Shown piece after piece: positions 47,201 to 58,970 of a DNA stretch of 64,000 nucleotides. The first letter of the stretch is position 1, and each line of letters begins with the position of its first letter. Location of the stretch: assembly GCA_008933995.1 (NCBI GenBank), contig WARS01000038.1, positions 3,868,510 through 3,932,509 of the forward strand, written 5' to 3'. The notes below the pieces were generated by a model. That model had not been told where the DNA came from and searched no databases. It saw only the letters and a program-made list of their open reading frames with translations. The translations under genes and the position numbers were made by a program. This DNA comes from Datnioides undecimradiatus. Taxonomy: Eukaryota > Chordata > Actinopteri > Lobotiformes > Datnioididae.

Positions 47201-48061
47201 AGCCGACAACAACCACCACCCCTCCATCCCTCTGTATCCCTCCACCTTTAAAACAATAGTATCTTTCCAGTTTGTCAGTCACAGATTTATTTCATGTAGA
47301 ACACTCACAGAAGGAGGATTAACGGTATCTACTTATACGCTTGTGATAAACTCTTATCTCCTGTCTTCCCCAGAGCACTCTGTGGGTGCACGTTGACCTG
47401 TTTTCCTCTTCTCCTGTTTCCCTTTCTCCCTCCTTTCTCAGCTCTGTACCTCAGCGATTTAATCATTTAACCATGTATAATCTGGGCCCTCTCCCAATTT
47501 GTTAAATCCTCTTGCAGCGGGCACGCTCCTCTTAAAGCAGCATTTTTCTTTTTTTTGTTTTAAACCCGCAGGAAGTTTGTATATGGGGGAAAAAGGTGAG
47601 CGGGAGGTGAGGCAGTAATGGATGGATTTCACAGAGAAATTAGTCTGAAAGGACAAACGCACCGAGAATGAACTGCGGCGTAATTAGGCGCCGGTTTATA
47701 AACGTGTCAGCGCGGGGAGTTTTTACAGTTTAGCAGGTACAGTACATCACAAAACAAAGATGACAAGGGGCTGAGGAAAGGATATAAACATGGCCTGTAT
47801 GTGTGTTTACATATGCGTGGATATCTGCACGTGTGTGTGTGTGTGTGTGTGTGTGTTCGTGGTTTACATCTAGCAGGTAAACTTTAGGCAGCTGCTGCAT
47901 CCTGTGCGCTCAGCAGAGGTTTACACAGCATAAACGCATCACTTCCTCCTCATTTAGCGTGATGTAAACCGACCATATACCCACCAGGACACCAGCCTTC
48001 GTCCTGTAAAAGCAGGAAAAGTGACGTTACACTTGACCCTTCGTCTCTCTGGGTGGCACTG
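47201..48061. other. Intergenic with one GT array
   Basis: A perfect GT array lies at 47831-47856. GGCGTAATTAGGCGCCGG near 47668 is a short element-like spot. No gene. Confidence 0.5.
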
Positions 48062-48075
48062 CCGCGAGGTGGCCT
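48062..48075 (+). promoter_or_regulatory. CTCF-like motif
   Basis: CCGCGAGGTGGCCT matches the vertebrate CTCF core CCGCGNGGNGGCAG at all positions but the last two. It could mark a loop anchor or insulator in this gene-poor region. Motif by eye only; many such sites are not occupied. Confidence 0.4.
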
Positions 48076-51000
48076 GGGGATTAGCCCGATGACAGTTTGT
48101 ATCCATTAGGGTTATGGCTCGGCCACGATGCAAAGCACTCACATCCTTTCACAGGCTCTTAAAAGGGCATTTTCCCCGTCTGTCGCAGGTTCACCTGGGT
48201 GAAACATTTTGAAGTCTTTCTAAATATTCACAGCGTTTGCTTGGAGTGGGTGGTTCTGCAGTTCCAGGAGAATACCACTGTCATGTAGAGTTACAGGCCA
48301 TTTACTTCTGTTTATGTCTCATTTACATTTCGCGCAGTGTTCTCGCAATGCTTGCTGTGTGTAATTACATTTTTTTTTTTTTTAACATATACATGTTTTT
48401 GTCCCTTTGTGAGGTTTAAAAAAAATAATAAAAATCACCATGCAAAACCGAACCAGTGACGAGGAGCGCAGCAGCTCAGCTCTGTGGTCGGAGGGGGAGA
48501 ACTAAACTAATTCAAGATATGTTTATCTGTCAGTCTTTCCTAATTCGTATGACTGTTAGCCTTTCCTCATGTGCCCAGTTTGTTTAGGTAATTAAACCAC
48601 TTCAGTTAATTACATAACAGTATTTGATCATTGAAGGAAAGCCTGTGTTGACCGGAGGGATTTAAGTAGTTTTTAAAAGGTAAACCTACCAAGTTTCAAC
48701 CAAAGAAAATACAAATACTAGAGAAAATCCCCCGCAGCCCTTCAGATATACATCGTGGTCCTTTAGTTGTTCTGATGCACACGGGAGGAACCGCTGCTCC
48801 GTGTAAATGTCACCTTAATTCCTGCTCACGTTACAGCCTCTACTGCCACAACAGCGTGCTCTGTGTGTTGTTTGGAAGAATACGCTGCAGCCACAGAAAC
48901 ATTAAACATTAACATTTAAACCAGCACCAGCCTCTGACAGCGCCTCTGCGCCACAAACTCCTGATTTTTACGAATAGTTTCAGCTGTTTAAATGATTTTT
49001 CAGCTCAGTTTCGTAACTTACTGTGTTTGTCTAAAAGAGAAGGCATTAAATGAGCGGTGCGTGTCTTACATCGTATGCTCTACATTTGTGGACCTCGGGC
49101 GTCCACTCAGATGCCTTTTATATAACACAAGTTTAGTGAAAGAGTCTATTTCAAAAAGGATTTTTCTGATTTTATAGTTACATTTTGTACTTGGAGCTCA
49201 GTTTGTACTCAACATGTGATAATTGTTGAACAAGTGCCAACTTCAGTGAAATAAAAAAAAAAAGGGCTTTGACCTCAAAGGGGTCAGCATGGAAGCGCTG
49301 GAGGACAACCTGCCTGTATTTTTAGTGATGAAGGATTAGTTTGTTTTCCACGCACAAGACAAACTCTTCAGGAAATCTGTGTAAATTCATTATAAAACCC
49401 ACCCTGTATGCTAATATGTAAATATAATATATTCTGAACCAGGGCTTTAAGTTGAAGCTTTCTGTGTGTAACACCGCAGCGAGGGGGGCAATACACCTCT
49501 TCTTGTATCTTAAGAGTGTGGGTAGCAAAGGATGCATGTAACCTCATTCCACAGCCGACACTCAGTGACAAATACATAGTTTGGGGCAAATTTCCATTTC
49601 ATGTTCGACTACACCGCACATCTCAAATTAAGAGCGCAGCATTATCATCGACAAGGAAATACATCGCGTTAATATTCTCGCTTCACAGTTGCCAAAGAAT
49701 TAGTTCAGATCTTCGCATAAATTAACGGTGGCACAGTTTAAAAATCGGTAGCTCAGGGCCATGCTCTCAGAACAAGGCAGTGAGTGCCGTGCCTTAATTC
49801 ACCATTTGTTTTGATGTCTGCATTTGAAGAGTTTGTTTCCAGAACGTTATATATGCATTTTTATGGAAGGGCTGGGGAAAAAAAAAAAAAAAAAAAAGAA
49901 ATCTCATTACCTGAAGCTCATCATGCTGCATCTCTAGTAATGCAGAGGATCGCGTCTGCAGAGCGCTCAACCAAGAACTGACGCTGAGCTGCTGGTTTCT
50001 CCTGTATTTGTGTTATCAATCATCTCAAGGTGTCGGCGAGGGGTTGGTAATATCTGCTACTTCAAATGACCTTTTACTGAATTCAGTGACTGCATACCAA
50101 CAGGTGTCGCTGCGTAACAGTCGCTGGATAACTGAATTTCCAAATTAATAATATTAATAAATAAAGTTTGAAACCTTATATTCCCAGGTCGATCTCTATA
50201 CGCCTACCAAAACATAGTGTAATGTGGATTTACTATAATAAATGTGTCCAAACCTAAATAGCAGTTTGTTTTAATATAAATAAGAGTGACCAGACTGAGT
50301 TCAGGTGTACGTAGCCTCTGCAGTTTACCTGAAAAGGCTTCCACGTGGTCTGACGGGTAAAACATCCTCATCTGGCCTTCACAGCCCCTGCTCTCTTTGT
50401 TAAGCTGTGTTCTCCGCTGCGCGTTGAGTGTTCACCTTAGGGGTGGCAAGACTTGCCGTCACCCCCGTTTTGTATTCATCAAGACTCCTCGGCTGAGACG
50501 CCAGGTGCACGGCTTTAACAGGGCACCGTCTCAGCGATGATTTAGTGGGGATAAAGAGCTCCGGGGGCTTCAAGGGCTCCTGTGTGACACCTCTGTCTGA
50601 TCACAGAGAGCAACAGAGTTAGACTCCTCGGAGGCAGGATGGGACTCTCTGCAGTGTCGAAGGCGGCGGATGTATTTCATTTTAAACTCACCTAAGAGGG
50701 AGAATTTATTTTACAGCAGCGTGTGTGACTACCGGGCAATGAGGAAAGACGGAGGCGCTGAAGCAGCAGCTAGTGTAGCAGCATTGTGATGGAGGTATTA
50801 TCATATCAATCGTCTAAATTGAATATCAAAACATTATATTTATCAAATATTCAGTTGTCTGCCGTGGCATTTGTCACATATTGTAAATACTAACTTCACT
50901 TTCAGTGCCTGTGATTATAAATTGATGTTTCTTTACATGTGCGAGCCAGAAAATGTGAGTAAAAGCAGGACTTTACTGCGAGTCCCGCTGAAATTGAGCA

Positions 51001-51790
51001 GAATTAAGTGTTAATTTGACTTTGAAGCGCTGTCAGATGAGAATGCGAGCTGCTCACAGGTAAAAGGAGGCGTCTTCTCATCTGGATTTTGTGTACCTGT
51101 CATGCAGCACTAGTTTCCCCTCATTCACTGTCTGTGTTCAATGTCAAGGGGAAGTGCTCTCTCCGGGGCAGCGCGGAGGTTTCTCTTCCTGTCGTATTGT
51201 GTTCGGTCCTTGACGTGACCTGTTCGTATCACTGAGCTCCACGTCCCTCTGAATCCATTTCCTGTCCAGTGAAAGCCTTGAGTATTGTCGAGTTAGCAAG
51301 AGCTGGGTGTTTTTAGCGTAGATGTGTGTGTTTGTGTGGCGCGATGGGCTGTCAAGGCCTCGCGGTTCATTACTGTAAGTGGACGAGCTGTCGGGGGACG
51401 CGCTGTGTTTTCTTTTTATCTGTCCGGTGGAGGTGGATGAAACCTGCGGGGCTCAGACACGATCAGCAACATCACAGAGGGATCTTATGACGTTAAACTT
51501 TATGTTTATTCTGGTAGAAGAACATGTGACAGTTGTTGTTTTTAAATGAACAGTTAAGGGTTGGTTTGTGATCATTTGGCGCTCCACTCTCATCCTACCT
51601 GCTGTGGTTCAAAGTGGTAACCTGGAAATCTGCTGCGTTGTGTAATATTTAATATCTACTCACTGATCTGTGTGTAATGTTACGCAACTGTTGAAACAAC
51701 ATCCTGAATGAATACAGCGACTGAATGACGGCCGTTGTGTCAGCGTCAAACCAGGGATGTCTTAATAGAAAGGTGCTTCCTGTATATATA
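48076..51790. other. Intergenic, no gene seen
   Basis: AT-leaning DNA with T14 at about 48370-48383 and A20 at 49878-49897. A spaced REST-like pair lies at 48920-48944. Frames of 60-73 codons are unrecognisable. The stretch 50200-51780 shows no element-like block that stands out. Confidence 0.5.
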
Positions 51791-51900
51791 TGTGTGCGTG
51801 TGTGTGTGTGTGTGTGTCAGCAGCTACCTGCAGTGGCTCTGCCTGCTTGCTGCCATAACAAGTGAAACTGATTCAGGGTTTACCATGAACTCATGGGCAG

Positions 51901-51961
<61 letters not shown>

Positions 51962-52044
51962 TCTATCTCTACCTTTTAGTTTTAAACTGTGATTGTGAAA
52001 TTAGAATTTGGATTTAAGGTTAAGAGATAAACAGAGACATACTG

Positions 52045-52078
<34 letters not shown>

Positions 52079-52195
52079 GTGTGTTTGGGCGTGTTGGTGT
52101 GGTTGCCTGCACCTCTTTGGCCTTCCTGTTGCTGTCAGTGAATAACCAACCGCCAAGCCGACACACTGCGACCAATGTGTCAGGTGCTGTTATAT

Positions 52196-52222
<27 letters not shown>
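51791..52222. repeat. Second cluster of TG/CA microsatellites
   Basis: Four arrays in 0.43 kb: TG at 51791-51817, a perfect 57-base GT array at 51904-51960 (the longest in the window), GT at 52047-52076 and CA at 52196-52222. The last is inverted relative to the other three and could pair with them. Frames here are translations of the arrays. Confidence 0.95.
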
Positions 52223-52227
<5 letters not shown>

Positions 52228-53790
52228 GTTGCACAGTGCAACGGCTACCCAAAAGGTAATCGGCCACAAACCTGATCGCCCCCTTCAGCTGTTTCACACT
52301 GACCAGACGCCTCAGATTACAAAGGTCCAATGTGCTGCAGGTCAGAGAGGCAGACAGGTGGAGGACGGAGGACACACAAGCGTTCCTGTGAAATGTGAGA
52401 GGAGAGATAAAAGAAGGAAGCAGGAGCAGAGACGTTGATCTGTATTAATTATTCTCATTTACATGAGACTTAATCCGCCACTCACCTGTCGAATAAGGCT
52501 CCAAATCACTTCATTCACCGGTCTTGATTCTCGATTGTCTGCTTATACTTATATATTTCTGAGTTGTCAGCATTAGTGGTCTCCAGTCTTCTGTAATATG
52601 AGCTTTCTTTTAAATTTGTATTCTTCAGAACAGAAACATTACAGTATATAATGTCCTAATTACCCCAAATATGAAAGTTACAATATTGAAGTCATGAGCT
52701 TCAATGTTAGGTGGTATCCTTTCATAAAACTGAACTAACCTGCCTTATTGTGACTGATATTGATCAATAAATTACCCCAAACTCATTAAGTTCGACTTAT
52801 TTCTACAGTTATCTGAGCCAGCTGTTAAATCTCAAGCCCTTTTAGCTTTCATAACTAAAAATGAATGGCTGAAATTCAAGATTCAGATCCACAAAATCTG
52901 ATTAGTGTTATCAGGGAGCCTCCCTTCCTTCAACACAGCGCATTACACAAACGCTGCTACTGCTGCATGCTAAACTGCTAGCACAGAGCCAGCGATCACT
53001 CAGCATTACAGCATTACGTCTCTAAAAATGATAGCGCTGAGCGTCGGAGCCAGCAGTCTACGGGGGACACATGGCCAATTTCATTGTCTGTTTTCATTTC
53101 TTAAGTTGATCAACGAGCCATTCTTCTCCCCAAAAAGTATTTCTTTTTAATTATCTCAACTCTCCTCCCCAAGCTGTTCGCCTGTCAGCAACTTTAGCTT
53201 CGGCCTCATGCTCTGCTGAACATCCCTCCATCCCTTCCCCGCAACTTAAACTTGGCCGAGGCCTCGAACTTCTCTCCGAGGGGGTTGACAGCACTTCGCT
53301 TCTCCCTGCCCCGGTTTTGACTGGAGTTAAACTCCCCCCTGGGCCCAACGAGGAGCACCCGGAAAGAAAGAAACTAAATAAACAAGCAAAGAAGTTGTTT
53401 TCTAGGTACTTTGCAAGAAGTTCTGACACGTTCTGGTTGCGTCATTGTTTGTTTTTAATCTTGACTGACGAGACTTTTCATCTCCTTTGCATCCACGGAC
53501 TTAATGTGTTTGCACTTGCTATATGCATGAAACTGAAAGTACTGAATGAGGTATAGCTACCAGTCAAACGATGCACAAGAACTTTGAATGGAATAGATAT
53601 TAAAACGCTAAATTCCCTGAAATGTATTGTTCAGTGATTGTTAACAACTTAAACACAACTCAAATAGCAAAATAGAGCTGCGTGAAAACACACAACACTG
53701 TAAAAACATGTGAAATACAGTTCGGAGCTTTAAACAAGCCAAAAATGACCTAAGGACAAATCAAAGGAGGAGCCGCACTTCAGGGGGTAG
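52223..53790. other. Intergenic, no gene seen
   Basis: AT-rich unique sequence; CAGCATTACAGCATTACG near 53000 is a small tandem duplication. Frames of 79-92 codons at 53151-53556 show no recognised domain. Confidence 0.5.
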
Positions 53791-54330
53791 ACGGTGAACT
53801 CAGCATATGCAGATTTCCAAACACCTGTCAGTCTCCCCCCCCCCACCTGCTGGGACTTTGTGATATTTCTCTGTCATCGCTGGCGTTGTCATCACCTAAT
53901 TACTCCCTTCAAAAGGTGTAACTCGTGGGAGAGGAGAGCTGGGAGAGGTGGGCTCGGTGGGCGGCGTCTCTGTCAAACGGACATGTTTTTATGTGACACG
54001 AGCTCCGCCTCCGTCCCGCGGTTTAACACGGGAAGTTTGATCAGCTTTTTGTCACGGCATCAAGGGTGGGGGGTGGGGGGCGGTGTAAGGTGGGGTGCGG
54101 CGGAAAATTATAGAAGTGTCACCCCTCTTCCGTCGGCGCTCATTCAGGAGGGATCCTCAATTTGAGCGGCCGGGGCACATTTTCATGCAAATAACGCCGT
54201 CGCAATTTTTTCCCCGGCGTTCCTCTAATAGCTTCTTACAAATGATGTGCCATTACAAGGAGGTTTATTTAAACAAATTTAATACGTCTTTAATCAACCC
54301 TCGCCGAGCGCCTTTCAAAAGGTCACACGC
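53791..54330. promoter_or_regulatory. CpG-containing candidate element with octamer site
   Basis: A G-rich stretch (54064-54095) is followed by sequence with the perfect POU octamer ATGCAAAT at 54185-54192, TCTAATAGCTTC and CGTCTTTAATCAACCC. CpGs are frequent. Frames of 123 and 104 codons cross it with no known domain. Regulatory reading inferred. Confidence 0.38.
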
Positions 54331-54372
54331 CACATCAGGACGGGCTCGATATAACCCCCCCCCTCCTCCGCG

Positions 54373-54594
54373 CACACACACACACACACCCCTCACATCG
54401 CAGTATTAGCTCAAGGATGGAGGGGAGGAGGACCACAAGAGGGGCAGAGAATTATCTCACGGACAACTCATTTTAAGCAAATCTTTATTTACATTTTTAT
54501 TCAGTTATTAAATTTTATTTCATCGCACGACAGAGAGGGCGGGGGGGGGGGCCTCCCTCTTTTCACCTCCACACACACACACACAGACACACAC
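54373..54594. repeat. Two short CA arrays with G run between
   Basis: CA arrays lie at 54373-54389 and 54571-54594, with G12 at about 54540-54551. Confidence 0.9.
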
Positions 54595-55329
54595 GCTCGC
54601 TCATTTCCTTATGAAGTCATCTGATCTGAGAGCAGGAGGGCGTGCAGGAACCTTTAGTGTCTCGTCTGACATGGCGGGGCCCTTGATCTTTTGTGGCGTG
54701 CACAGAGAGACGGATACGACGGCGCGTGCTGCACTTAAACCGCACACAGTAAATGTATGGAGAAGCTGTTTAGCATCATTTACAGGTATTACATCAATCA
54801 GTTGACTAAATTCAATATTTAATGAGAATTTAATGCGGCAAAGAAGAAGAAAAGTGCGTGGGAAAGCACAGAAAGGAAATTGCAGGTACACAAAAGAACC
54901 ATTAGAGCGTTACTGCATTTTATTTTGTGTACGTGCTGGTTTAAACAGTAAACACATCTTATTGTGACCGACAGTAGATTACAACATGACTGCAAAACAC
55001 TGGTTAAACTCAATTAAGAGTAATAACCCGGGGAAAACACCTTCATTTTCTTAATATTACAACGTCTTTATGTCTTATAATTACAATGATGATTGTCATT
55101 ACGTTTGAAGTTTTGCATTAGTAGAAAAAAAACTTTTTAAGTCAGATGATCCAGTCCCACTCTCACATTCAGTTGTTATTATATGTTGCGTTGAAAGAAC
55201 ACCGTGTCATCTGTTGTGCACGCAACACAGGGCTGCCGTTGTAAATGAAACGCGCTCAACAGATCTCACTGAATCACTTGCCCTTGCACTCTTGCGTTCT
55301 CCCAACTCCTGTTCTGTCGTTGTTTCATT
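54595..55329. other. Intergenic, no gene seen
   Basis: AT-rich, without recognisable element or gene. The 96-codon minus-strand frame at 54601-54891 is not recognised. Confidence 0.45.
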
Positions 55330-55600
55330 ACCACTGGCGCACGCGCGACCCCGACCAAAGTCAATAAACAAACCCATTTGAATATGTGCGGCAGCCAGAG
55401 CCTACACCGTGCTCCTGAGATGGAGATATTTCAATATGCAAGATTGGGAGTGTGTCATATTACCTCGGCGCTATGTGCTGTGTCCCAGAAGGTGAACGTT
55501 GCCTCCTAGCTCCGCCCCCACTGCACTTTGCATATGCACGCTCAGAGCTATGCTGCGAACGTCTTTAACATGCCAGTAAAATATTAACCCTCCTTACTGC
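55330..55600. promoter_or_regulatory. Candidate conserved non-coding element
   Basis: Contains the forkhead word TAAACAA (55365-55371) and GAGATATTTCAATATGCAAG near 55423, in CpG-containing unique DNA. CCTCCTAGCTCCGCCCCC near 55502 holds an SP/KLF-type GC box. Inferred. Confidence 0.36.
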
Positions 55601-55639
55601 ACATGCACCAAATCCCCCCCCCCCTGCACCCGGCTTGTT

Positions 55640-56690
55640 AACTCAAGGGGTGCAGTGTTGTGCTTTCATCACTGTACGCTCGATACGCCTTATTTAACTG
55701 TCCGTATAACTGTGTGCATTTTACAGCCGGTAAATATGAGAGTCACTCATGTGGAGATCTGTTGTTTGACAGCATCTGAGTCATCAATACTCTATTACTG
55801 AATGCCAAGTGGGAAGATTCATCTCTGTTTATAATAGCAATAGCATTATAGCATGGCCAAACCTCACACCTCAGAATAATCAAATCCCACATGGCTGTTT
55901 TGGGGATAAAGTTATTCAGGGGACTGTTTGTGTGTGTCGGATCACAGCAGCTGTGCCGAGCAGAGCATCTTAATTTTTTGGGGGGTTAACCCTTTCAGCG
56001 CTAATGCCTTTTTCTCAGGGTGGCATTTACGCAAAATGAATTGCTTGCTTAGACACAGCTAACTAAATAAAAGACAGCGGGGGCTGATACTATGAAAAAT
56101 GGATTTTCATTACTGTTTCATTGATTCTAGTAAATAAGGGCCCCGGGCCCGCACCGCAAAGGCTGCAAAACGGTAATAATTTAATCTAAGGTGACACAGA
56201 CCAAAATGTATGTGGACAAAAAAATCATCCCTGAATATTAAACAAGGGCCCCGAGACAAGAGAGAGGAGGGGGGAAGAGAGTGTTTGCAGGCGCATTTAA
56301 ATGTATGCAGATTGCCGTCCAACCTATTTAAAAACAAGAATTAGGTATTCCTGTCATAAATCACGTTTGCCGCTATGGATATGCCTTGTTATGTCGGTGT
56401 TTAACGGAAACCTGAAAGGTTAAAGTACTCGGTGCATTAAATTGTACAAGGATAATTAATACTTTTCTCCTGGCTATTTATAAAATATGGAAAATAGAGT
56501 CAGCTGAACTGTGACAACACACTCGTTTGAGGAGGAAGGCAAAATAAAAAGGGAATGAACACACATTCAGGCACATAACGCGCAGGATATCACAGCGGCG
56601 AAAGAGCAAATACCTTCCAGGCTGCGCGTTGAAGGGCGCTTTTTCATAAACAGGTAAAAGGAGAGAAGATTACACCTGGGAGACCTTAAT
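55640..56690. promoter_or_regulatory. Run of candidate non-coding elements
   Basis: About 1 kb of mostly simple-repeat-free sequence. It has ATTCTAGTAAATAAGGG, GGTAATAATTTAATC and CCTGAATATTAAAC near 56126-56240, GGATAATTAATAC near 56450 and CGGTAAATATGAG near 55728. AAGGGCCCCG occurs twice (near 56138 and 56246). The 75-codon frame is not recognised. Several small elements may be merged here. Confidence 0.36.
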
Positions 56691-56889
56691 TTAACTTTCA
56701 GTGCTCAGTGAGCGCAGCAGCAACCTGACCAAATAATATCTGGTTTGTTACAGGTTAAACCCTCCAGCTAAAGTGTTGCCTGACTGCTCTGATGTGCGTT
56801 CTCCTCGTGTATGTGTACGTGTTAGTGTGTGGTGTCACTAATTAGTGCCTGTTAGCGGTAAACTAGTGCAATCTCCCTAATTTGACAAG

Positions 56890-57360
56890 TCTATTCCAGA
56901 GGTGTTGACCTCGCACTCACACCGGTGGCAGCTCCGTCAAAGCTGGCACCTCGTGGAGCGACTTGTCACGTCTACCTGGCTCCGTCGCACCTTTCCTGAC
57001 ACGCTGTCAAGGTTCGACTCATGCCCCAAGTGTCAAAGCGAACTGTCGGAGTACTTTGCGGTGAATCAGGCCGCTTTACAGAGCAAACGTGTGAATGCAA
57101 GCGGCCGCCACGTAGTTGTTATGTAAAGAACAGCGGGTCATTTGGCAAACGGCGGCCCTCCGTGTGAGCAAAAGGCGACTTGACAAGTGTCCGGGCCCAT
57201 TACGCCGTGTTAGTCTATTCGCCGACTTGTGCTCCAGTGGTTATTATGTGCGCCTTTAACATGCGCCGAGACGATCATGTCAAGGCGGGGAGATAATAGC
57301 CTCAACATACAAAAGCACAACATCTGGAGCGAGAGGGAAGATTGTGCTGAACCGTAGCGA
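56890..57360. promoter_or_regulatory. CpG-island-like candidate regulatory block
   Basis: By eye more than 30 CpGs lie in about 400 bases. CAAGTGTC occurs twice (57028-57035 and 57184-57191), a word close to NK2-type homeodomain sites, and GCGGCCGCCACG near 57101 is a NotI-containing core. The 74-codon frame has a CPKC pair but no recognisable zinc-finger spacing. Unmethylated regulatory island favoured. Confidence 0.45.
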
Positions 57361-58649
57361 AGGTCCGTTTCATCTGGGCAAAGGTAGAAGCTTAATAGCC
57401 TAGATTATATAGGTTGCACGCTTGGTGCACAATTTTTGAAGACTTTTATCCTCTCTCCATCTTTCCGTCTCACTTGCCCTGCTAAAGGTGTTCAGGTTTC
57501 ACCAGAACGGCCTTGTTAATCCTTCTACCTCATGTACGTCTTTATAATCTATGCCAAAGATAACACCGCGGCCCTCTTTCCTTGCCATGCATTCAGGAAT
57601 TCTGCACACTTCCCCTAACCGGGTGCGCTGCTTAGTCACAAGTCGACCTCTCAAACTGCGTTCATTTCAGCTCAGGAGAGAAAAGGGAGGAATCGTTAAA
57701 CTGATGACGGCACCGCGCTCTGAGCAATGTTTCAGTGAACCGTCAAAGCCGCTCAGATCCGTCCCTGTTCCCTCCCTCGCCACAACCACGACTGACCTTT
57801 TCCACATTTGCCAACGTCTGAGCGCCAGCCTTTGTCTGTATCATTCTGATTAGGCCGATTCATTATTGCAACGGCGCGCTTAGACTGACACCGATTCCCC
57901 TGCCTACTCCATTCAGGCGGAGGGGTGGGGAGGGGGGACAAAAGGAAAAACATGTTGGTAAAGTGAAATGGAAAAGGACCAAAAACATTTGCTTTCCAAA
58001 CTGAATGGTGCCAAGCCTGATTCACGCCTAATGAGGGATGGACCCAGGGCACTCACTGGCTCCAGTCCAGTGCACATAAACATACACGCCATCTCACAGT
58101 GCATGCACACTCACACGCAAAGGCAGATATATGTGCATTCAAGCATATAGGCACACACACACAGTGTGCACACATTTACAGCTCGGCGTTATGTTCAGAC
58201 AGGGAATGTAAAGTGCCTGCGCCGGGCTCAACCCACACAGGTGTTTCCACTTTTGCCCAATTAGACCGCTCCTCGAGACTGAGTGGGCGTGGACAAACTG
58301 AGCTTGATGGACAGCTTCATCGTTTTCCTGTCTGGGCAGGGCAACTTTATCTCGGTTATCAGTACATGTAGATTGGTTGTGTAATTTCCTGCACGGCCCC
58401 CCCCCCCACCTTTAACCTGAGCAGATGTCTAATCAGCGAGAATATTTGAGACCTGTGTGTGCGCAACTGAGAGCTAAGCAAGTCATTTTGATGGTGAAGA
58501 GGCAGTAATAATGAAAACCAAAATAAAACACGCAACTTCGTTTTAATGAAATTAAACAGAGGCTTGATTCAACAATGTCCTCAGTCACGTCTGCAAAGTA
58601 CAACATGCTCTTCCCGTGTAAATCACGTCTAAACTGTAAAGTCAATTTC
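57361..58649. other. Intergenic with weak element-like DNA
   Basis: 57540-57720 is CpG-containing and simple-repeat-free, possibly another element. A G/C-rich patch is at 57915-57938 and C10 near 58398-58407. Frames of 60-100 codons are unrecognised. Confidence 0.4.
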
Positions 58650-58970
58650 TGTGTCTTTGTCAGCGAAGTTATACTCAGGAGATCATTTCGAATTCAGGTC
58701 ACTCGTTCTGTGGGTAAAGTATGTTCCTGGAGTTAATAAAATATTTGCCATTTGCTTGCAACAATTAGCGCAAGATAAACACAAGCCAAATTGTTCTTGT
58801 TTCTTGCTAATGGAGCTAGCCTCTGGCCACGCTATAATTATTCCTATTAGCAAATTAAGTCGTTACCTTGCCTCCTTCCTCTTTTTTTTATCTAGCAGTG
58901 GAAATTACTCGAAAATGAACACAGAGCTGCAGTTGATTTGTCTGTTAAGCTTCCGAGTGTCCAGATAGAG
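58650..58970. promoter_or_regulatory. Candidate SOX/forkhead-type element
   Basis: AACAAT (58760-58765) and its inverse ATTGTT (58790-58795) flank the forkhead core TAAACA (58776-58781), and GCTATAATTATTCCTATTAGC lies near 58830. Non-repetitive over 300 bases. A 105-codon frame crosses it without a recognised domain. One of the better candidates for a developmental enhancer in this window. Confidence 0.46.

Noticed and set aside
51735..52438. Cys-Val and Thr-His frames at the second microsatellite cluster
   Set aside because: Same cause: dinucleotide arrays read in frame.
56902..57126. 74-codon frame with a CPKC motif
   Set aside because: A single Cys pair without a partner pair or His at zinc-finger spacing; better explained by CpG-rich regulatory DNA.
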